Source: Phoronis australis
Taxonomy: Eukaryota > Phoronida > Phoronidae
Reading direction: 5' to 3'
Assembly: GCA_002633005.1 (NCBI GenBank)
Contig: NMRA01000370.1
Span: forward strand, 64,229-128,228
Length of the DNA stretch: 64,000 nucleotides
The notes under the pieces were generated by a model. It saw nothing but the letters and a program-made list of their open reading frames with translations, was not told where the DNA came from and made no database searches. Positions 42,301-51,300 of this stretch are shown here, piece by piece; positions within the stretch are counted from its first letter, which is position 1; each line of letters begins with the position of its first letter. The position numbers and the translations under genes were made by a program.

Positions 42301-45300
42301 AGACGAAAGCGTCAAAAAGTGCGTGCAGTATTTAACTGTAAGCAGTGCATCCATTTTAATCTCCAAAACAGAAGAAGCCACTCGTTACAGCTGAGGAGCT
42401 GTGGTAACTAGCTATTGACATCTCAACCTGTAAGAAACATTTAGTGCTGAAGGTTGGCAAATGGGATGCAGTGCCTCACGCTTTGACAGTGAGATATTTG
42501 ACGAAATCTTTAAATCTTTGAACAATCTAGATCAATCTAGATTCTAGAAACTTATGTTGGGCCCTAGAGAAATGGCCAAATGTGGCAGATTTCGAAACAT
42601 TATATCTCAGAAATGGCTGATCACATTCACATCAAACTTAGGTGTCATGTGTAATAAAAAAAAATAATTGCAGGTGGTCTGGTACACGCTGTACCAGACG
42701 TGAGCAGGCCGCGCATGTGGGCCCATTGCACTGATCACCTGGAACTATTTTTGTGCTTATAGTTAAAACCTAGTTGAGGATCTAGAAACCTGGCTCAAGG
42801 GTCTAACAGTGTGGCCTGGTGGGACTCGAACACACGACCTTGAGTGAAGAAGACGGGGCACCTATCACACTAGGCCACACCGCCCCCTCACAAGGTGTCA
42901 TGCTTTGTGCACTGTCCTACAAAATGCTGCGAGGAATTTTTTTCAAAATGTTTCACTTTTGTGTGAGGGGCTGTCAACAATTGGACAAAAATATTTTTAT
43001 GAAAAAAATCAAAAGTTGCATAAAACAAAAACAAAATGATAGTTAAAGTACCTGTAATAGAGCTTTTGAGGTTAAAATGTATGTTTTCGTTTACGTTTGC
43101 ATTGCCGATATCTAACCAGGTCGTACATAACCTTGATTGTATCGTTGATCTGTTGTTTCTCTTCAGCCTGGGCAGACGAGTTGGATACTAGACTTATGGC
43201 GGCCCTCTGCAAACGCCGAGCCTACTTCAGCCTCGGTGAAGACAGTCTCGTAAGATATCCGTAAATGCGACCATATTGAAACTAAGACGCGACTAAATCT
43301 TTACAACGCAAACTTAAATCAAGGCTGCGTGAGTCAAGTGGGTAGTTGTGGTAACTCTCAGTGAGAATCGCTCACTACATGGGTAATGAAGTTTGGTTAA
43401 GTAGTGCCAATTGCGTACCGAAGTAATTACCAAAATTGTCCTTTTCCCATTTGTAAGGGCTTCTAACAGTGTAGTGAGTGACCAAAGCTTTTCAAAATAT
43501 TGTCTGGTGGTAGCTGTAGTCACAGAACTTGAGCATGGTTAAGTAATAATTTGGAAAAATCTATCCGATTTTTTACACAGAACGAGAATTGAAAGTAAAA
43601 TTTCACTTGTCCTCCATACTTTGTCCTTTGTTGGAGAGATTCTACTGTAAACTAAGGACTTCTTGTCATTATAAAAACAATTGGTTTAGTTTCCGGACTC
43701 CGAGGTTTTTACAATTTTAGTACTGTTGTCCTAAGGCGGGCTGTATAATGTTACGGGCTTCATTAGATAGTCATCCATCTGGATTTATAGGTTGCTTTCA
43801 TTTTAATGTGAATTCTTTAATTAAAGTTGGCTCGATACCTGTATATTACCGATTGGGTTGTTGAGTTTTAAATTTTATCTTTTTTGACCAAAAATTATTT
43901 TTTATGGTGCTGTGTATGCCTTTAAAGAGTCTTAATCAGTTTTGTGGATGAAAAACGCGTTTTGGATTATTGCTGGGGGATAGACTTCTTGACATTATTT
44001 GCTTTGACTAGAGCTATAAACAACAAAATCTTTTGCATTTTTATCATTTTGTTACAAGTCACCAAGTCTCACCATTGTCTGCCAGACTTTGGTTGAAATC
44101 AGTGTTGGTGGTTTTATCAGTTAAATACACTACAAATAGCCTGCTGTAAAATATAGTGAACTTTTTAGCTCTGCCAGCACATTGTTGGACTGAGGAGGTC
44201 GTGGTTTGGATGCCGCACTTTGGGGAATCCGATGATTTCAGAAAATCACATTTCTCTTGTATAATGTTCCTTTTGAAGGAATGTTGTTCTCGTATTTTTC
44301 AGTGTTTTGCAAAATAACACAACAATCACGGTGTTTCCTGTAAAATACAGTGTAACTCTCAAGCAACGCATGCTTTATCACAAGTGTTCCAGCTTGTGAT
44401 GCTGAAATACCGATTTCTGCTCCTCGCATGATCCGAACGAGTCCTGTGTAATGTGCCCAAGCCAGCGCATCCATAAAAATGCCATTTCGAGCTCCCATGG
44501 AGATTTTTCCTTCAGAAGTTAAGTCGTCTTGTGCACGTGAGGTGTGCCATCTTGTTTTGTAGATTCTCCTTGGTCATGTTACCTCTCGAGTTCTGTCCAC
44601 CTTGACTGGTTTCAATATCAACAAAGTGAGGACCTACGCACCATGGGTGGTCCTTCGAGACCTCATCCACTCGTATTCAGTGGTAAGTTTTACAGCACTC
44701 TTCACAAGTTTTTTTCATAACTACTGCAAAAGTTCAGTATTTTGGAACAAGCCCTTGCTATGTTTTAAGTTTTAAGTGTTTTAAACTTTCTTGCGAAGCC
44801 CAAAAATTTTGCCCAACCATTTGAGCAATGCTAAAATGAAAATATTTTTTGTCAAATTATTTGTATTGACAAGTGTGGCTAATTAACGTTCCACTTGTCT
44901 CCCATTTTCCATCTGAAACTGTAATTTCCACCACATATTCAATAATTAAGGTTGTAAAAATACGCTGAACCAATAAAATGTGACGCGCATAAAATTTTTA
45001 TTGCATAATAGGCGTGGTATTACGGGCACCCTCGTTCATCCCAGAGGAAAGTTGCCTGTGCCTTTTCAGACCACCATAAATAGCAATGCATCCTTTTGCA
45101 AGCCCTCACAGACTCAAGTAGCCTAAACTAACATTTTGTGCTCTTTCAAATTGTCACCTGTGTGAGTTACAAGTGATTCGAACCTTGTGGGGAATTTTTC
45201 AATCACTTGATGGGAATTTTTGGATATCTTGAGGGGAGTTTCACGTAATTTTTCAATATATTTTGGAGGGAAATGACGCTGATATTCGGTCCCAAAATCG

Positions 45301-48300
45301 AGAGATTGAGGACCTTTAATACATTTGTTGAAATTGAATTTGATGAATCGTATGTAGCTGTGTAATTGTGAATCTGGGCATGCATGACCCCATCTTCAGT
45401 TTCTAGCACATTCAAAGTTTGTCTCCTGGCAATGTCTAATGTGAAATGGAATAACATTGTTCAGGACAGCCGTAATAAACCGTCTTCCGCATTGGCGCGA
45501 CGATGTAAAAATTTGATGAAGGACGTTCACAACGTTGAGGTGTGCACCATATACATCAATGAAGCACTGCAAGATGAGGTGAGTGTGGCGATCACGTAAC
45601 TTCCCTCGGGACCTGCTCTTTTCTTGGCTTTAAGAATGCTTGCGACGTATGTTTGCTTGGGTTCTGTTTATTTGTATTGCCAGCAGTGATCAGAGCCAAC
45701 ATCTCAAGACAGTATGATCCTGTGTTATCTTGCAAGATTCAAAATTATTATAACCATTTAAATCCTAGAGTTTTATATTCTGTACATTGTGCATTTTATT
45801 CCTTCCACTATTTTTAGAATCTCAAAAACATTTCTGGCATGTTTCATTTCAGAATACTTTTGATTTTTTGACAGCAGAGATCTTTCTGTCTAGAGTTGAA
45901 TAAAGACTCATTCTGTTGTGTAGTAGACGATTAAGGAACAGTAATGTTCTGAATAAATACAGAGTGCTGCAATTGGAGACATATAAGTTCCCTTAGTCCA
46001 AACCGATGCGTGTCACTACAATGCACCTATAATGGTTTGTTATGATGGAGAATTTAGACAGCATATAGTATTTTGTGGATAGCTAATGAGTATTCAAAAG
46101 ACAGCGTAGTTTGACTGATCTCACAACCCTTCACAAATGTTCACACTGTGGTGAACAGTCACCTTTATGTGCTTTCAATGTAATGCGTATTTTGACCATT
46201 TTAGGAAATTTGTGCCAAATTTTCCACGCGCTACAAGATGACTCAGGTTGAAGAGAGAAATGCCAACTACATCGCCTTGTTCCATCTACTCAAGACAAAA
46301 TTTAGGTAAATGAGATGGGCGAAGGAGGTTTTCATCATGCAACTTATATTAGTCACAGTGTGCCGTTTTCTTAGTTTACAGTTTCAAAGCTCTGACTACT
46401 CTGATCTGACCCTTGTCTGCGTTGAAAGTTGTCTCGGATTTCACCTCATTCAGCTTATAGGTCCTTTCATATTAACGTTGACATGTGGATGTTTTGGGGA
46501 GTTGCAGTCAGTATGAATACTTAACTTCGGTCCTGTATCGAAGTTCACTGCACCAGTTAACTTTGCAGTAAACACGTGGATTTAAGAGCGGAGCATCAAC
46601 ACTGCGATGCAGCATGAATGGTCAACTTTGGTCCTATCAAAGTTGTTGCCAGGTGCCACTGTCATCGTCAACAGTTACAGGGTGGTGCCGTCGCTAATAG
46701 TTACTATTATTTTGCTCTTAAAATAATGACCATTCGAATTAAAAATAAGTTTTATGTCAATTAACGTAATAGATGTACCCAAATTGTCACATTAAAAAAG
46801 TCTTAGCGTGCAGTGTTACCTTGCGATTACTTCGATGACAACAGTGTCACCTACCGTTTACTTCGAAATCCATTAACAACCGAAGCTAGTATGAACAGTT
46901 TAGTTAACTTTGCAGTTTACGTCGAATGCTCCACTCAGGCTGGAGTTAAGTCAGTATGAAAAGGCCTTACAAGTAATTGCTGGAGTCAGTCCCTTGAAAA
47001 CTGACTTGAGAGTCAAGTCAGAAATTTGATCCTACACTCCCATTTCGCAGTTTACTGAATTAAGGTCAAGGTCATGTAATTATTTGCTCATCACAACACA
47101 GAATTAACTTATGTTAGTATCTAACTTTTACAATCACCTCATAAAGTAGCAGATATGAGTATATTCTCAATATACTTTGCTCTTTTGCTTAATGTGATTT
47201 TTGAATATTTTTCAGAAATAGTTATGTGGAGGGAAAAAACAAATATCTGTCTTGAGCCTAAAGTTACCTTTTATGAAGTGGACACCTGAGCTTTTGCCAT
47301 ATTATAATTAGTTGTCTCTAAAGACTGATTTAAATATGTTGAAATTGTTAGGCTGGCTGTGCTATTGGCTCAAAGTAATATGACTGTCAGTAGAATGTCG
47401 AGGAACTGGTTCTGGGACTGACCACTAGGGGGAGTTCTCTATTTCATCATGGGTGCAGTTACTAGTTCGTGCGTGGCAGCTTTGAGATGTACCACTGAAA
47501 AATTTTAATTTCTACCCCAGCAGGTTTACTGCCTTAACATTCGTTTGTATAACCTTTGACCTCTGCTGGTTCTGCTTCTTGTTCGCTCACACTGTTTTTG
47601 CGACCTTTGACCTCTCCATGTTCACTTGTTCACAAACTTCTCATCTGCTTGTGTTACTGTTGACCTTTTCAAGTTCTCTTATTCAGTGACTTCTCTATTC
47701 GACCATTGGTCACTGCAGGTCACTACTGGAAGCACAGGCCAGTCCTGATCTGCCAGACACTCTGCAGGAATTATACAACCTCTTTGATCTGGAGGAAGCT
47801 GTAGAGGGCTCTCCAAACTATGTCTACGAGGAACCGAAGAATTCAGATGACATCAAGCTCAACGTTCTCATCACCGTCATCGCTGTGAGGATCTAACTTT
47901 ATGTCTCCCTGTAAAAACAACAGAAGGGATACTAGTCTCCCCTGTCTGTGACTGCTCCGTGCACTTATGGTCAACTTTTATATTTGTACACTCTCATTAG
48001 TTTAGTTGTCATTTGTTTATTTGTTTGGTTGGTTTGTAAACGTGAACTCCAGGGCTCAAGCTCTAAATCTTTTTACTCGACATCGAGCTTGAAGTTATTT
48101 TCTTACTTTTTTTCTTGTGAACTTTGTACAAACTCAAGATTTGTTCTGTTCTCCTGTGCTCGAGTGTGTCATGAATATCTAGTCCTGTCTTGCTCTTGGC
48201 AACGCCAGCATTAAGCTACAAGTTCTAGTCTCAGCTCAAAATCTCGCCTCGGCTCCAGGTTCAACTCCATGCTGAGGCTGATCTTAGACAATTACTTTTC

Positions 48301-51300
48301 TTACCGATTGCAGCACTGTAAGCCTATAAAGTCACATTTCATGAAACGGCTCTCTGGTCTCCATCATTGCAGAGTTATATTTCCGTAAAAGACAAGACCG
48401 ACCGTGCCTTTGAGATGTATAAGCTGTTCAGTCAATATCCCGAGAATCTGTTGTCGCGGGCAGTCGATGTGATGTCCTCAAATCAGTTCCTAACTAAGTT
48501 CAAGGGAGACAAAACGAAATCGAGCAATCTCAAGCTGGCGTCGTCCCCTGGTGGAGGGTATATGAAGTATTATAAGATGACTGAGTAAGTTGGCAAAAAC
48601 AAACCTGCAGTATAACTCTTTAGTGGAGTCATTCAAATGTGGTTTTTGGTTGATCTAGTTTCAAACTGTGGTGTCCAACAATTCACAAAATATGGTCGTT
48701 TTGCTACCACAAGCTTGTTTATGAATACTTTGGTTATCCCACTGCGCAACTGCACTACTTGATTGCCATAAATAATTCATAAATACATACCCTCTAAAAC
48801 TCTGTTACGTTAATTCTTCATTGAAATCAAAGGTGAACTTTATGTGGTTCTGAATTGTTGGACACCAATTGAAAATTTTACTATCATATAGCCATTTTCA
48901 TCACTAGATTGTCGTTCCAATATCAGCAAATGTCTATTCCTATTTTTCCACTTGTCAGTTTGTTGTTTATGTAGATTGGAACAAAGCAAAGCATTTCCTG
49001 TTAATATTTGCTTGTATTGACTATTGTCTTTCACTTATGTTTTGTTTTGATACCATGTGGTGTCACAAACAGTCGCAGTTTTGAAGGCACAGTATGTGAC
49101 AAAAGTAATCAGTCAAAATACCATTTCTTTTTCTTTTATGGTCAAAATTCTAATTATGGAACGGCTTAGCCACCGTACAAACTTCCCTGTTAATTCCGGT
49201 CATTCCAATCATGACTGGGAATTCCGGGTCATTTTGTGTGCCTACTTTTGGCATTCACTGTTAATCCTATGAGGTGCGTTCTGAAGACGACGACTTTCAG
49301 ACGGATCCGACGAATGCTGTGTCCCCTAGTGGCAGTTTTATTTTTTACCATTTTCCTCTGTTTCTCTGAAGGTCCTGGACGAATTTTCATGAAATTTCAT
49401 TGGTAAATAGCTTTCTGTTAATGAAACGGTGATATTTTTCCATTTTTGGATGGATTCGATGTATATCGCGCCATCTAGTGGCCGTTGTAACTGCTTTCTA
49501 GTCTGTTTTTGGCATCCTCCCCTGTCAACCAAATCACTCTTACGATGATTGTGAAAATTGGCTCATATGTTCTTAATGTGAAGAGGACTGTCGATGATTG
49601 AATAACGGCGTCGATTACTGTGGCACCTCCTAGTGGCAGATTTTTTGCACCCATAGCTGTATATCCGAAGCCCTCTGGAGGATCTTTATTTAATCTAGCA
49701 AGTGTATTTATATGAAGCTGACAACGGAAGACGACAACTTTCAGAGTGATCCAACAAATGCTGTGCCCCCCTAGTGACAATTTCATTTTTTCCGTTTTCC
49801 TTTGTTTCTCTAAAGTTCCGTGACGGATTTTCATAAAATGTGTTAGATAGCTTTCTGTTAAAGAAACGGTGATATTTTCCGTTTTTTGATGGATTCGAAG
49901 TGTATTGCACCATCTAGTGGCCATTTTTGTTATACAAATAAACACCTCTAGAAGCATACTGTGCATTCGTGGGCGCATTTCATTGCTCTGCATTGCTCTT
50001 GTTTCTTGTTTGTATAGAAAATTCCTTCATCTTTTTGTAGCTATTATTCTCATATCTTCACTATCAAGTCGTCGAAGTTCCCTAATACTCTGTACCGCAA
50101 TGTGGCAAGCTTTTTCTCTCAGTTCAGCCCGTGCGGAACCGCGGAGTGGCTTGATGTGCCAAAACTAATGGAGTGTGGCTACACTTGCGGCATCATTACA
50201 CTGGCAGCTATGAATAAGGTATATTGAAAATGGAGCTTTAGTTATCTAAAGAATGCTGTGAACAATTTACTAAACTAATTTGTTATTGTTGGCCAAAATC
50301 ACAGATGCCTCATTGGGTGAAGGTACACTAACAGATCTAGGATTGAGTGACCACAATTTCCAAAAGACAAACCATCGCGGTACCCTAAAATGGCATACAC
50401 TTGCTTTTTTTTCGACTCCTGACCTCCAAAATTTGTCTATGTGTGAACCGTGACTGTGTAAGGGATTATTGTGTGGCCATCTGTTCAGAAGCAGTGTTAC
50501 AGTTTTGTTAGTCAACTGGTTTGTTATGTTGCAGTCATTTCTCAGTATTGTTAAGGTTGTGTAAGACCCTAGAACAATCCCCATATCTGGCTAACTTTGG
50601 AACATCATATCTCAGAACCAGAGATGATCAGGTTAGAAAATAAAGATTTTGAAAATGCCGGCAGACAATACAGATGAGCGATGAATAATTTGACATCACT
50701 AACTTGCGGTATCGGGAATTGCCAAAGTTCAACTTTTTGATTTTTCCTCAAAGTGTGTTACCTATTTATTCGTTTTTGGCCCAACATCCGCCAAAATGTC
50801 AAAAAAAATCCCTGACTTTCCTTTTGAAATGAAAAGACATTTATTTGTTGGTACTTGACTCTTGTTAAAATAAGATTTCACTTGGCTGCTATATTCAACT
50901 TTGGGCAACTTCGGAACACATCTCAGGAATGGTTTGTTGGATTCATATAATAGAGATAACTATTCTGGTTAGTGTAGTCACACAAGTTAACTTTGATTTC
51001 AGGTTGATATTAAAATCGAGCTCCTCAAAGAAGTTCTTGCTCAGAGGGAGATGAGTGATGGGCTGGAACCACAGCCTGCTGCTACGCCCCCTAGCGTGAT
51101 GACCCCTGTTCCAGCATGTCCCCTTGTGGCCAGATCAGACACTCCATCACCAAAGCAAACTGATAAAGGCAAAACACTGATCGGCAAAACCTTGTTCGAT
51201 TGTGTCAAGAATTCTGTGAAGAAATCTTTTGAACAAAATGTGCCAAACACAAGTACGTCTTTGCTAAACCATACTTCAACCGTTGAAGCGTCTGAAATGA

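Noticed and set aside
49475-49993. 172-aa minus-strand frame
   Set aside because: It lies across R2 repeat units; the internal similarity reflects DNA duplication and no transposase or reverse transcriptase motif is visible.
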